Assembly: GCF_014652895.1 (NCBI RefSeq)
Contig: NZ_BMZR01000003.1
Span: 485,141-549,140 of the forward strand
Source: Psychrobacter glaciei
GTDB taxonomy: Bacteria > Pseudomonadota > Gammaproteobacteria > Pseudomonadales > Moraxellaceae
DNA: 64,000 bases
Direction: 5' to 3'
Shown: piece after piece, positions 9,149 through 17,913 of the stretch
Numbering within the stretch: position 1 is the first letter of the stretch
Layout of the letters: the number at the start of each line of letters is the position of its first letter
Made by a program: the position numbers and the translations under genes
The notes under the pieces: generated by a model
What the model saw: only the letters and a program-made list of their open reading frames with translations
Told to the model about the DNA's origin: nothing
Database searches by the model: none

Positions 9149-9739
9149 ATGGATCTTATGGATTATTGGCAATACACAGATATTATTACCAAGGCTTTAT
9201 TTTTTGCACTTTTTGCGTTATCGGTTGCCTCTTGGGTCACAGGGATTTTGCGGCTGTATTATAGTCGCCAACTGGCCAAAACTGTCGCGGCTGATTTAGC
9301 GCAGCAATTACAAAAACAAGTACCGCCTAGTTTGCAAGCCAGTGCAGAGGAGCGCAGATTGATGACCGAGCAGACTTTATTGCAACTGATTGGTCGCTAT
9401 CGACATCGGAGTGAGCAAGGATTGCCGCTACTAGGTACGACTGCCGCTATTGCGCCCTTTATTGGATTATTTGGCACGGTATGGGGTATATTTCATGCGC
9501 TACGCAGTATCGGTATGAGCGGGCAGGCAGGGCTTGCGCAAGTGGCAGGTCCAGTAGGTGAGGCGCTCATCATGACGGGGCTTGGTCTTGCCGTTGCGAT
9601 TCCTGCTGTGATTTTTTATAACATTATTGCGCGTATGAATCGTCGAACGTTATTCTTAGCCAATGATATTGCTCACGGTCTCTTAGGTGCATCGATGCGT
9701 CCAGCGGTGACGACAGATAAAACGAATACAAATGTTTAG
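9149..9739 (+). CDS. exbB: ExbB-like proton channel subunit (MotA/TolQ/ExbB family)
   Basis: 196 residues with three predicted membrane helices: about 12-32 (ALFFALFALSVASWVTG), about 92-115 after the cytoplasmic loop, and about 130-160. The conserved core includes LPLLGTTAAIAPFIGLFGTV and the GPVGEALIMTGLGLAVAIPA stretch of the MotA/TolQ/ExbB domain, with the functionally important Thr and small residues in the last helix. A strong AAGGAAG ribosome site precedes the ATG. It forms the proton channel with ExbD and powers TonB. exbD follows closely, while tonB lies 279 bases upstream across a repeat region, so separate promoters are possible. Confidence 0.9.
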   Translation: MDLMDYWQYTDIITKALFFALFALSVASWVTGILRLYYSRQLAKTVAADLAQQLQKQVPPSLQASAEERRLMTEQTLLQLIGRYRHRSEQGLPLLGTTAAIAPFIGLFGTVWGIFHALRSIGMSGQAGLAQVAGPVGEALIMTGLGLAVAIPAVIFYNIIARMNRRTLFLANDIAHGLLGASMRPAVTTDKTNTNV

Positions 9740-9777
9740 ATCCTTGCAATTTATTGGCTATAAAAAAGGAGACACGC

Positions 9778-10179
9778 ATGGCGTTTCATCTAGGAGATGA
9801 TGACACTCAAGGTTTGAGCGAGATGAACCTGATACCGCTCATCGATATCATGCTGGTGCTGATGATTATCTTTTTAGTGACGGCGACAGTGATGAACCCA
9901 ACTGTGCCATTGGATCTGCCCAAGACCAGTGCTACGATTAATGATTTGCCTGATGACATATTACAAATCAGTATCAATCAAGACAATGAGCTGTTTTGGG
10001 ATGAAGAGTCGCTGTCATTGCCGCAACTACAGACACGGTTTGCGCAAGCAGCAAGTGATGGGCTAGATCCTAGTATTCATCTGCGCGCAGACAAAGACAC
10101 TCGCTACGATATGGTAGCGCAAGTTTTGGCTGCTGCGAGCAATGCAGGTCTTACTAAAGTTGCTTTCGTCAATGAGTAA
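9778..10179 (+). CDS. exbD: ExbD-like proton channel subunit
   Basis: 133 residues from the ATG at 9778, which follows AAAAAAGGAG; the in-frame TTG at 9754 overlaps the ribosome site and is rejected. A short cytoplasmic start leads into a single membrane helix, LIDIMLVLMIIFLVTATVM, whose Asp (LIDIML) is the conserved proton-carrying residue of ExbD/TolR. The periplasmic domain ends in VAQVLAAASNAGLTKVAFVNE, the typical C-terminal strand of the family. It lies 38 bases after exbB, and the two are clearly co-transcribed. Confidence 0.9.
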   Translation: MAFHLGDDDTQGLSEMNLIPLIDIMLVLMIIFLVTATVMNPTVPLDLPKTSATINDLPDDILQISINQDNELFWDEESLSLPQLQTRFAQAASDGLDPSIHLRADKDTRYDMVAQVLAAASNAGLTKVAFVNE

Positions 10180-10203
10180 GCTTTTGGAATATCACCGTAA
10201 AAA

Positions 10204-10305
10204 ATACGCCCTACCATCAAGAAGATGCTAGGGCGTATCATCAATCAGCACATTAATACATTTAGCCATTTCAAACTTCACAATCTAAATGATGACACGC
10301 CCTAG
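10204..10305. repeat. Palindromic element with GGGCGTGTC-type ends, downstream of exbD
   Basis: Bases 10228-10305 (78 bp) begin CTAGGGCGTATCATCA and end TGATGACACGCCCTAG, inverted repeats with one mismatch. A second inverted unit, TACGCCCTA (10205-10213), pairs with TAGGGCGTA (10229-10237), so bases 10204-10238 can form a hairpin just after the exbD stop. There is no T run, so termination is uncertain. The ends match other elements at 24925-25100, 30509-30546 and 41755-41791. Confidence 0.75.
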
Positions 10306-10350
10306 GGTTTATTTTTTGAATCAGCTTAAAAGGAAGAAAACGGCAATCAT

Positions 10351-11496
10351 CTAAAATGCCCGTTCAAAAAACCACCACAGTGCCACTAAAATACTAATCA
10401 GCGAACCGATATAAAATATAATCCATTTATAAAATTGTGTGTGACGTAATAGTAGCGCTATGGGAAATACCAAAGCGATAAATACTAACTGTCCCATCTC
10501 AATGCCTACGTTGAAACTCAACAACGCTAATACACGTGCACTGGTAGCAAGTGGCAAATCTACCAATACATTGGCAAAACCAAAACCGTGAATCAGTCCA
10601 AAAACAAAGGCCAGATAGACCGCTCGTACCCGTAGTAATGGCACGACATTATTGAGCGCGGCAAAGGCAATAGACAGTGCAATCAAAGATTCGATAAAGC
10701 GTGGCGGTATGCTAACGATTTGCAGTGCCGCTAAGCTGAGTGTAATGGAGTGAGCGAGTGTGAACGAAGTCGCAATCCAAAACACTTCAAGCAGCGCCGC
10801 TTTTGGTTTAGTGACAGCAATCAATTGTTTCTGTTTGCGCACGTACACCGCAGGAATGAGCAGTACAAATAAGAATAACAGATGATCCCAACCAATCAGC
10901 AAGTGGTGTATACCGCTTTTGAGAAAATTAGTCGCGGTAGACATCCAGCCAGTATTTGCCTGCGACCCTAATGGGCTTTGGCCTACTGCCAGCACTTGTA
11001 GGGCGGTGTCATCATTAGCCTGAGTCAGAATCAATCGGTGGTTGGCATCAATACCTGCCAATATCTGGTAGTCAAGATTATCGATGGGCTGAGTACAGCT
11101 TAAGGCAAAATTGCTATATAAATAATTAAACCCGCCACGTGTATTAATGGCTAATGGCGCAAATTTTGTAATTTGACACGCTTGTGCGCTACTTTCTAGT
11201 TTTATTTTGGATTGAATCAGTTGCTCTATCAGCGATGTCTGTAACTTTACTTCTGCCCAACTGACTTGACTGTCTTTGTTTGGGTCTATATCAATCAGCA
11301 ACGCTAAGTCGCGCAGTGAAAGCTCATATTCTGCATCATATTTACTCTCTGCCGTACTCTCAGAGTCGCTTAGATTGAGGTTTAAGTAGGCGGTACTAGA
11401 CTCATGCGCTTGTGCCACTGAACACGTCAGCGCCAGTAACAGCAGCGTCAGGTAACGATAAGTATGACTTCCAATAAGTCTGCGAAGCGCATTCAT
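10351..11496 (-). CDS. HupE/UreJ-like membrane protein with an EF-hand-like loop
   Basis: 381 residues. A signal peptide (about 1-30, ending AQAHES) is followed by a periplasmic domain of about 150 residues and then at least six membrane helices. The membrane part opens with GIHHLLIGWDHLLFLFVLL, the HxxxGxDHxLF signature of HupE/UreJ_2 proteins. The periplasmic part contains DPNKDSQVSWAE (about residues 70-82), which fits a 12-position EF-hand calcium loop (D1, N3, D5, S9, E12). HupE/UreJ relatives are linked to nickel or cobalt uptake, but this subgroup is not characterised as far as I know. Its ATG overlaps the TGA of the TPR gene, so translation is coupled. Confidence 0.78.
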   Translation of the reverse strand: MNALRRLIGSHTYRYLTLLLLALTCSVAQAHESSTAYLNLNLSDSESTAESKYDAEYELSLRDLALLIDIDPNKDSQVSWAEVKLQTSLIEQLIQSKIKLESSAQACQITKFAPLAINTRGGFNYLYSNFALSCTQPIDNLDYQILAGIDANHRLILTQANDDTALQVLAVGQSPLGSQANTGWMSTATNFLKSGIHHLLIGWDHLLFLFVLLIPAVYVRKQKQLIAVTKPKAALLEVFWIATSFTLAHSITLSLAALQIVSIPPRFIESLIALSIAFAALNNVVPLLRVRAVYLAFVFGLIHGFGFANVLVDLPLATSARVLALLSFNVGIEMGQLVFIALVFPIALLLRHTQFYKWIIFYIGSLISILVALWWFFERAF

Positions 11497-12737
11497 AAAA
11501 GCTTCTCCTTATTCATACCTTGCGTGTTTACGGTTTGCGTGCTTTTGGCTTGAGTGTTGGACGTTTGCATAGTGGCAACTTGGCAATTTAGACAATCACT
11601 GATTTTACCTGAGCGTAGCGCTTGCTCTAGTGCAGGATATTCGAATTGCGTGTCTGTCATAAATTGGCGTATTAGCTTAATGTCTGCTTGGCTGCCAGCT
11701 TTGATAGCTGCGCTCGCATAGAGCACGATATCAGCCGTTTCACGCTGCTGTTGCCAATTATCTTGAGCCAATTTTAGTGCTGAGTCCACTTGATTGGCTA
11801 GCAAAGCATAAGTCGCTTGTTCGCGCATATGAGCATTTTCTTTACGTATCTGCCACACCTCAATGCGTTCTTTCATCAATGCTAAGTTTTTCTGTGCTTG
11901 AGGGTCGCCTAATTCCATTTGAGCAGTGATAAGGCGTAGTAGCAAGGCGTCTTTATCCGTATGCGCTTGGAGCATATCGCGCACCTTTTCATACTCGCCG
12001 ATACTCAATAGCCAGTCAGCGCGAGCCATCAGCGCCGGTACGGTTTGATCGTCCATCACACTAAAAATCTGATTGGTAAGTGAAGTATCTTGGCTACGTA
12101 ATGCGGCATCTGCTTGCATCAAGTATATCCAGCGAGCAGTTGATGCATCTAACCCAGGTGCGATCGCCGCCAGCCCACTGAGTGTTTGTTTTGCCTGTTC
12201 AAGCTGCCCAGTCATGCTCTGTATCTGAGCCTGACAAGCCAACTCATAAACACGCAATTCAGGATCATCAAGTTTGTTGCAGTAGCTCAAAGCGTCTTTA
12301 AACTGACCTTGGACGACCAGTAACGAAGAAAGAGTCAATAAAGCATCTGGATGAGTCTCTTCTTGTTCTAATATCTGCGTTAATAACGCTTTTGCTTGAG
12401 CAAATTTATGATCTGACTGCAATGCTCGTGCTCGTAGCATTAGCGTATCTATACTCTGGTCTGTGCTCTGATCTAACTGCGCGCGTGCCTGACCCAATGC
12501 TCGAGGATCGCCTTGTAGATAGGCACGCTCTAACAATTGACTGGTTTGTGCTGGGTTATTTGTGTGTGTGTCAGTTCGAAAGTCAGCAGCGTTTAGATAG
12601 CGCGGCGCTGGGGAATCTGTAGGCAGGGTCGCTAGAATTTGTTGATCGTCTTTTGGTATAAAGGGGGCAGCGTGAAGCAGTTGGCTGCTGAGAGGTAATA
12701 ACAGTAATAATCCGATAGGGAATTTAATCCAATGCAT
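11493..12737 (-). CDS. Exported tetratricopeptide-repeat protein
   Basis: 414 residues from the ATG at 12737; the in-frame TTG at 12773 would overlap the terminator at 12767-12792. A signal peptide (MHWIKFPIGLLLLLPLSSQ, cleavage near HAAP) precedes helical repeats with TPR-like spacing of Ala, Leu and Tyr (for example YLQGDPRALGQARAQLDQ and LLTLSSLLVVQGQFKDALSY). The C-terminus carries a CLNC pair and a Thr/Gln/Asn-rich tail. It is probably a periplasmic scaffold. The stop overlaps the start of the HupE-like gene, which suggests the two proteins work together. Confidence 0.75.
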   Translation of the reverse strand: MHWIKFPIGLLLLLPLSSQLLHAAPFIPKDDQQILATLPTDSPAPRYLNAADFRTDTHTNNPAQTSQLLERAYLQGDPRALGQARAQLDQSTDQSIDTLMLRARALQSDHKFAQAKALLTQILEQEETHPDALLTLSSLLVVQGQFKDALSYCNKLDDPELRVYELACQAQIQSMTGQLEQAKQTLSGLAAIAPGLDASTARWIYLMQADAALRSQDTSLTNQIFSVMDDQTVPALMARADWLLSIGEYEKVRDMLQAHTDKDALLLRLITAQMELGDPQAQKNLALMKERIEVWQIRKENAHMREQATYALLANQVDSALKLAQDNWQQQRETADIVLYASAAIKAGSQADIKLIRQFMTDTQFEYPALEQALRSGKISDCLNCQVATMQTSNTQAKSTQTVNTQGMNKEKLL

Positions 12738-12766
12738 AAAATATCTCGGCTCAAAACATAAAGAAA

Positions 12767-12792
12767 CACCCAATCAGTAAACTGATTAGGTG
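12767..12792 (-). terminator. Terminator between lipoprotein and TPR genes
   Basis: Read on the minus strand: CACCTAATCAG, loop TTTA, CTGATTGGGTG, then TTTCTTT. It lies 21 bases after the lipoprotein stop and upstream of the TPR gene in the same direction. It may be a partial terminator that sets expression of the distal two genes below the first two. Confidence 0.7.
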
Positions 12793-12813
12793 CTTGGATA
12801 ACTTCAGGTCAAA

Positions 12814-13095
12814 CTACAGCGAGGCATTGGCGCCTGATACTGCGACAGGTTCTGCCAAATTGGCTTCAGGCAGCATCACCCGATCAATATCTTGAGGCTC
12901 ATCAGTGTCGACATTATTACTAGCATCAATCACAGCAGAGGTATTATCAACGGCTAACTTCGCTTTCGCTTGGTCTGCCGCAACAGCATTATCAACCTGA
13001 TTTGACGAGTCAAAGTCATTGTTGTCATTATCATTGAAACAACCAGAAAGTGCAGCTGATCCAGTGATCAATACGGCTAACATTATATAGCGCAT
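12814..13095 (-). CDS. Small lipoprotein in the DUF4331 cassette
   Basis: 93 residues: lipoprotein signal MRYIMLAVLITGSAALSGC with lipobox ALSGC, then an Asn/Asp-rich stretch (FNDNDNNDFDSSNQ) and an Ala/Asp/Val-rich tail with no recognised domain. AAGGAG lies 7 bases before the ATG. It sits 27 bases after the DUF4331 gene and is followed by a hairpin. It is probably co-expressed with the DUF4331 protein. Function unknown. Confidence 0.72.
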   Translation of the reverse strand: MRYIMLAVLITGSAALSGCFNDNDNNDFDSSNQVDNAVAADQAKAKLAVDNTSAVIDASNNVDTDEPQDIDRVMLPEANLAEPVAVSGANASL

Positions 13096-13122
13096 AGTAT
13101 TTCTCCTTGGGTTAGATTCAGC

Positions 13123-14628
13123 TTATCGGCTACCTGGGGTTGGGGTGGTTAGATAAGGGAATACTGAGTCAAATTCGGTCGCAGGTTTTAGCGCACCATC
13201 AGTGAATAGACCTTTACCGGCTTTAGCATCCTCAGGCACACAAGTGACGTCTGCAGGCAATCCAGCATGACATAAAGCACCCATAGACACTCTCAACGCA
13301 ATGTCAGTGACATCATCACCAGGACGTCTACCGTTTGGAAAACCTGCCACATCTTTAGCATTAGCACTTGGGCGACCATCGTTCTGACCTGGAATAATAC
13401 TAATCACACCCAAATCGTTTTGATTGGCAGCTGCAACAGCAGGCGTGCTAGTGTTAAGTCGTAACATATCTGCCGGCACTTGTTTTGGATTAGCAGGTTT
13501 GTTGATCGTAGGAACACCCGTTAAAAAGGCAGTGATTAAATCTTGACGAGGGAAGTTCGTTGGCGCTACTGCACCCGCATCTCCATACAAAGTTTCAATC
13601 AATGCTGGAAGCGTGGGGTACTGGACGTAGGGAGCAAATTTCGCTAAATCGTCTTTTGGCTCTGACGCATTGAATTTATCTTTATCTTTAAGTCCAATAA
13701 CCACTTCATTGACCAATGGCATACCTAGTCGTGACACCTGAGTCCATGCACCGCCTTTTTTGGCTGTTGTACTGATGCCTGAAGCAGGATTGCCATTTAC
13801 CAAGGTTGCTTGACGCACGCTAGCCGTTGTCCAAGCACCGATGACAGGATCGTTACCAGTCGCGTTGACTAAGCAAGCTTTAGGGACTTCCATGGCGATA
13901 GAGGTAATGTTTTTATCTGCCAGAATGTTAGTACCACCATTACGTGCACCTAATGGGTTTAGGTTGATTAAATCAAACACTCTACCCAAGTCAATTGCAA
14001 AGCTCTCAGCACGTTGACCAACGAATACTTTACCAGTACCACAGCTACCCAAGTTTAACGGCTTAATAAAGCTGCGTGCATAGGTAGGGTAGTCAGCAAA
14101 CGATTTGGTACCGATATAGTCAAATGGTTTTTTGAAATTGCCCAAATCAGTGCGTGAGCCACTACGGCGATCGCCTTTGACCATAGTGACGTCATAGCTC
14201 TCACTGGTTTGTACGTTAGCAGCAACCGAAGCATCACCAGCGTTGGACAAAGGAATGGCGACCTTTTCTGTCGATGGGTTGCCATCTGAGTCGATTTCGA
14301 TACTGTTTAAGTTTTGGGTAAAGTCGAACTGGAAGGTAATATCTTCGACCGCATCGCCGTTGTTATCGATATGGATTTCATACAAGGCATCGTCGTCTAA
14401 TGCGAAGTAATTAGGTCCACCGTAAGCGTCTTGTAGCGGTAGATAGTTAGCAATAATCGTGACGTAATCGGCTCGATTATTTTCATAACTATTGAACATA
14501 TAAAAGTCAGTGGCATCGACTTTAGGGGTTTTGGTAATTGAAGGGGCTTCACGGTGACTAGAGGCGACGGCGCTTGCGCTAACGCATAGAGTCATGGCGG
14601 CTATTAGAGCCTTTGTGGTGTGTTTCAT
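13123..14628 (-). CDS. DUF4331 family exported protein
   Basis: 501 residues. A signal peptide (MKHTTKALIAAMTLCVSASA) is cleaved before SSHREAPSITKTPKVDATDF, which is the typical mature N-terminus of DUF4331 proteins. Asp/Asn-rich segments such as IDNNGDAVEDITFQF and IDSDGNPSTEK could bind divalent cations. Later blocks include VPKACLVN and a C-terminal region with paired cysteines (ALCHAGLPADVTCVPED). The start is set by AAGGATCC before the ATG. The family has no established function that I know of. It is the first gene of a cassette that continues with a lipoprotein, a TPR protein and a HupE-like protein. Confidence 0.85.
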   Translation of the reverse strand: MKHTTKALIAAMTLCVSASAVASSHREAPSITKTPKVDATDFYMFNSYENNRADYVTIIANYLPLQDAYGGPNYFALDDDALYEIHIDNNGDAVEDITFQFDFTQNLNSIEIDSDGNPSTEKVAIPLSNAGDASVAANVQTSESYDVTMVKGDRRSGSRTDLGNFKKPFDYIGTKSFADYPTYARSFIKPLNLGSCGTGKVFVGQRAESFAIDLGRVFDLINLNPLGARNGGTNILADKNITSIAMEVPKACLVNATGNDPVIGAWTTASVRQATLVNGNPASGISTTAKKGGAWTQVSRLGMPLVNEVVIGLKDKDKFNASEPKDDLAKFAPYVQYPTLPALIETLYGDAGAVAPTNFPRQDLITAFLTGVPTINKPANPKQVPADMLRLNTSTPAVAAANQNDLGVISIIPGQNDGRPSANAKDVAGFPNGRRPGDDVTDIALRVSMGALCHAGLPADVTCVPEDAKAGKGLFTDGALKPATEFDSVFPYLTTPTPGSR

Positions 14629-14830
14629 ACGGATCCTTGTAGAAAAACTTAAGTGATAGAGGCTGTGAAAATTTTATAGCATATGAACTTTGATGAATTC
14701 AATTAAATTCTAAAGTTTGATTAATTAAATTAAATAGTGTCCTTACCAAGTTCATTTAAACTATACACTGAATTAGCTCAAATTATTAGAACTTTTATCG
14801 GTTTTATCATACCAGTCGTCGGTTTTTTAC

Positions 14831-14864
14831 AAAAAACTGCTTTGAAAACAATATCAAAGCAGTT
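14831..14864 (-). terminator. Minus-strand terminator, probably for maiA
   Basis: On the minus strand, AACTGCTTTGA, an 8-base loop and TCAAAGCAGTT form a perfect 11-bp stem followed by a T run (complement of 14831-14836). It lies about 265 bases beyond the maiA stop and upstream of the DUF4331 gene, which it would insulate. Confidence 0.7.
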
Positions 14865-14937
14865 GTACTAAAGTCAGTAACTATCGCCTATAATCAGTTC
14901 AAAATCAAGAGGGTGTATTAAAATAAGAGGAGTAATC

Positions 14938-15085
14938 AGTAAAAAGTAATATCGATACATCACGCACTGCTGATATCAATTTTTCTTGCTTACTGTGCCT
15001 GCGCAGACAGAGGCTTCGAAAATCAATCCCAGCAATGCTATGTTCTTTTTAAGCTGTGTTCTTTTTACATTGAATCGACTATAGA
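14938..15085. repeat. Dispersed intergenic repeat, copy 2
   Basis: It shares blocks with the copy at 8940-9075 (TTGCTTACTGTG, CAGAGGCTT, ATCCCAGCA, TATGTTCTTTTTAA, GAATCGACTATAG). Its first part, CAGTAAAAAGTAATATCGAT, recurs with one change at about 27190 in the PEP carboxylase upstream region. No coding potential. Confidence 0.6.
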
Positions 15086-15130
15086 ACCTATTTTGCAACG
15101 TGCTTATCCTTTCAATAACGGGTTCGTGAT

Positions 15131-15781
15131 TTATTGAGGCTTAGGGGCATCGGGTTGCATCATAGGGTCAGCATCTGCAAAGGCTTTTAGCGTGCGGCAG
15201 TGGGCATCAATAGCGACGACGTTGGGATAAGCGCTGAGGTCTACTTTAAAACGGCGAGCGGAAGAAACTTGAGGAATCAAATAACAATCTGCAAAAGTAG
15301 GACTGTCACCATAGCAGAATTGTCCGCGATTTTTATCCGCCGCCAAACGTGTCTCTAAAGCGGCAAATCCTTCACTGATCCAGCGATTGCACCATGCAAT
15401 CACATTTTCCTCATCTACTGATAACTCATTACGTAAATATTGTAAGATACGGCGATTGTTAAGCGGATGAATGTCGCAACCAATCATGGCGCTCAACGCG
15501 CGCACATGCATACGTCCAGCAGCATCTTTAGGCAATAATGGCTGCTCAGGGTAGACGTCTTCTAACCATTCCAAGATAGCTGGACTTTGGTATAATAGTA
15601 AGTCATTAACTTGTAGGACTGGCACCAATCCTTGCGGGTTAATCGCTTTAAAGGCAGTCTCTAACTGCTCATCTTGTGCCAAATTGATTGCGATATCGTC
15701 GTAATCTAAACCTTTTAGGTTCATAGCGATACGAGTACGGTAAGAAGTGCTACTGCGAAAGTAGCCATAAAGTGTCATCAT
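15131..15781 (-). CDS. maiA: Maleylacetoacetate isomerase
   Basis: 216 residues, a zeta-class glutathione-transferase fold. The N-terminal thioredoxin-like domain carries the catalytic motif SSTSYRTRIA (residues 10-19). Further on are the LVPVL cis-Pro turn and YQSPAILEWLE with the glutathione-contacting Gln-Ser pair. The helical C-terminal domain ends LKAFADADPMMQPDAPKPQ, typical of MaiA. It uses glutathione to isomerise maleylacetoacetate to fumarylacetoacetate in tyrosine degradation. Two ATGs are adjacent; AAGGAA suits the first (15781). It is divergent from the IclR regulator at 15909, a likely regulatory pairing. fahA is nearby on the same strand but not adjacent. Confidence 0.9.
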   Translation of the reverse strand: MMTLYGYFRSSTSYRTRIAMNLKGLDYDDIAINLAQDEQLETAFKAINPQGLVPVLQVNDLLLYQSPAILEWLEDVYPEQPLLPKDAAGRMHVRALSAMIGCDIHPLNNRRILQYLRNELSVDEENVIAWCNRWISEGFAALETRLAADKNRGQFCYGDSPTFADCYLIPQVSSARRFKVDLSAYPNVVAIDAHCRTLKAFADADPMMQPDAPKPQ

Positions 15782-15908
15782 TATTAATTCCTTTTATTAT
15801 GATATGTTGTGAATGTTCAACACGCCTTAAAACAAGCGTGATGATGTTAAATCTTCATTCCAGCTTTAAATTGACATTTAACTAAGTAAATTATTCATTG
15901 AGCAAATC

Positions 15909-16763
15909 ATGCCAGCAGCCAAAACCCTTTTAGATAGTTCTGTCACCAGTAAAAACCAAAGTGGCGTCCAGTCGCTTGAGATTGGGCTATCGATTCTAGA
16001 TGTGCTGATCGATCGCAATGAGCCTATGATGCTAAAGGATATCGCTGAAGCCATGCAAATGCATCCGGCGAAGTGTCATCGCTATTTAGTCAGCCTCATT
16101 CGTAAAGACTATGCTCGTAAGCTCGATGATGGTCGCTATGGTCTTGGCGATAGAGTCAATGCATTGGCATCATTAGGACATACTGGAGTCAACCAAAACA
16201 ATCTTTTGGCGCGTCTCACGCAGGTTGCTAATGAGATTAAAGACGCCTTAAATTGCGGGGTACAAATCGCCAAATGGTTTAGTGAAGGCCCTATTATCAT
16301 TCAGTCGGTTGAGCCAGACAGTCCAATCAGTATCATTACTCGCATCGGTTCACGTATGCCACTGACGACATCGGCGACAGGGCAGTTATTTGCCAGTTAT
16401 CAACCTGATGCCGTCATTCAGCCATTGGTCACAGCTGAATGGCAGACAGACAATGAAGCAATAATTACAGAAAAATGGCAGAATTTCAGTCACTTGCAAG
16501 CCAAAATTCGTACTCAAGGCTATGCAACAGTGACGGGCGATATGCTCATGGGCATTAATGCCATTACGATTCCTGTTATCTTACCGCAGCTTGCCAGTAG
16601 TGCTGCTAAACCATCTACGAGTAGTGACAAAGTTGCTAGTGAAGGTTTACCGTTAGAGTATGCCATTACTATTATTGGCACCACAGAGCAATTACCGATG
16701 AGTGAGCAACATAACGTGGTTGAGCAAATACTGGCGATAGCACAGCGTTATCAAATAGCGTAG
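15909..16763 (+). CDS. IclR-family transcriptional regulator
   Basis: 284 residues. N-terminal winged helix-turn-helix (about 20-85: SLEIGLSILDVL ... MQMHPAKCHRYLVSLIRKDY) followed by an IclR effector-binding domain (about 95-280) with RIGSRMPLTTSATGQLFASY and TVTGDMLMGINAITIPV. This is the classic IclR arrangement. It is divergent from maiA (127-base gap) and sits in the aromatic amino acid catabolic region. A role in controlling maiA and perhaps fahA is plausible, comparable to HmgR-type IclR regulators, but is inferred from position only. Confidence 0.85.
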   Translation: MPAAKTLLDSSVTSKNQSGVQSLEIGLSILDVLIDRNEPMMLKDIAEAMQMHPAKCHRYLVSLIRKDYARKLDDGRYGLGDRVNALASLGHTGVNQNNLLARLTQVANEIKDALNCGVQIAKWFSEGPIIIQSVEPDSPISIITRIGSRMPLTTSATGQLFASYQPDAVIQPLVTAEWQTDNEAIITEKWQNFSHLQAKIRTQGYATVTGDMLMGINAITIPVILPQLASSAAKPSTSSDKVASEGLPLEYAITIIGTTEQLPMSEQHNVVEQILAIAQRYQIA

Positions 16764-16825
16764 CCAGTATGTGATTCTATAAGCTAGCTGACTATCGCAT
16801 CAAAAGATTTATTTTCGAACATCCT

Positions 16826-17881
16826 CTAAACCATACAGGCACTACTGGCCGCTTTTGCTTTTTCGTATACGTTGTCAGCGTCTAGACCAGTGGCATTCAC
16901 TTCATCAAGGTAATGTTGAGAGCCTTCTATTAATGGGCCTCTCCAATCTGGGTCATTGAGTGGATCAGGGATATCAATCATGATATCGCCTTTTTCTTTG
17001 GCAGCGGCCATCGCTTTGGCATTACTTACGTCAAATACTTTAGAGATATGTGCTGCCAGCTCTGCGCCAGAATTGTCATCAATCACTTTTTTGAGGTCAT
17101 CAGGCAAGCTGTTATATTTCTCTTTATTCATACTGATAACAAAGGTAGAATTATAAAAAGGAATGTTGGTGTGCGTATTGATCAACTCATCAAGGCGAAA
17201 CGCTTGAATGGGCTGCCAAGTAAAGCTGAGCCCGTCAATGACACCGCGCTGAAGCGAGGTATAAGTATCACTGGCAGGCATGCCGACAGGTGCAGCACCA
17301 GTAGCTTCGATAATATGGCTCGCAACCGCAGAAGGTTGGCGAATACGTAGGCCTTTCATGTCTGCTGGCGTGCGAATCGGTTTATCAACGGTATGAAGCG
17401 CGCCTTGTCCAGTCCCTATCAGCGCTAACAAGTGAGTGTCTTCGTATTCGTCTTTAATCACACCCTCGTCATATAGTTTATGAAGTATACAGCTCTGCTG
17501 CTGTGCAGTATTTGTGATACCTGGCAACTCTACGATTTGAGTCAAAGGGAATCGTCCTGCTGTATATCCTTGCGCTTGCATACCAATATCCACACTGCCT
17601 TTCGCCGTAGCGTCATAGGTAGCACCTGGTTTGCTGAGCGTCGCAGAAGGGTATATCTCAACCTTTAAGCGGCCGTTTGAATCGGCTTCAATTTTCTTCG
17701 CCCATGGCTCTAATGCTTCGGTGTTTATGTTGTCAGTGGCAGTCATAAAATGCGAGAATCGCAACGTTGTCACTTCACCTGCATCCGTAGATGCGTTGCC
17801 CGCTTGATCGTTATTGGAGCAGCCAGTCATCGCAAGCGAGGCAGCCAAGAGTATTCCTAAAGGAGTTTTTACTTTCATCAT
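16826..17881 (-). CDS. TRAP-type substrate-binding lipoprotein (DctP family)
   Basis: 351 residues: lipoprotein signal with lipobox AMTGC (near residue 21), then a DctP fold. Visible motifs are LRFSHFMTATDNINTEALEPW, LKVEIYPSATLSKPG, GLRIRQPSAVASHIIEATGA (ligand-binding Arg region) and GVIDGLSFTWQPI. TRAP binding proteins hand carboxylates, often aromatic or dicarboxylic acids, to a DctQ/DctM membrane pair. No dctQ or dctM is in the window, so it is an orphan here. It lies 32 bases after the VOC gene downstream of fahA, suggesting an aromatic acid or pathway intermediate as ligand. Confidence 0.82.
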   Translation of the reverse strand: MMKVKTPLGILLAASLAMTGCSNNDQAGNASTDAGEVTTLRFSHFMTATDNINTEALEPWAKKIEADSNGRLKVEIYPSATLSKPGATYDATAKGSVDIGMQAQGYTAGRFPLTQIVELPGITNTAQQQSCILHKLYDEGVIKDEYEDTHLLALIGTGQGALHTVDKPIRTPADMKGLRIRQPSAVASHIIEATGAAPVGMPASDTYTSLQRGVIDGLSFTWQPIQAFRLDELINTHTNIPFYNSTFVISMNKEKYNSLPDDLKKVIDDNSGAELAAHISKVFDVSNAKAMAAAKEKGDIMIDIPDPLNDPDWRGPLIEGSQHYLDEVNATGLDADNVYEKAKAASSACMV

Positions 17882-17913
17882 CGAATCCTTTCATGATGGT
17901 TAGATATGGTTTG

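Larger units (their letters stand above)
14629..15130. other. Intergenic region: DUF4331 promoter side, terminator, dispersed repeat
   Basis: No gene is seen. The part next to 14629 is AT-rich and should hold the promoter of the minus-strand DUF4331 gene. A minus-strand terminator lies at 14831-14864. A dispersed repeat occupies about 14938-15085. Confidence 0.7.
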
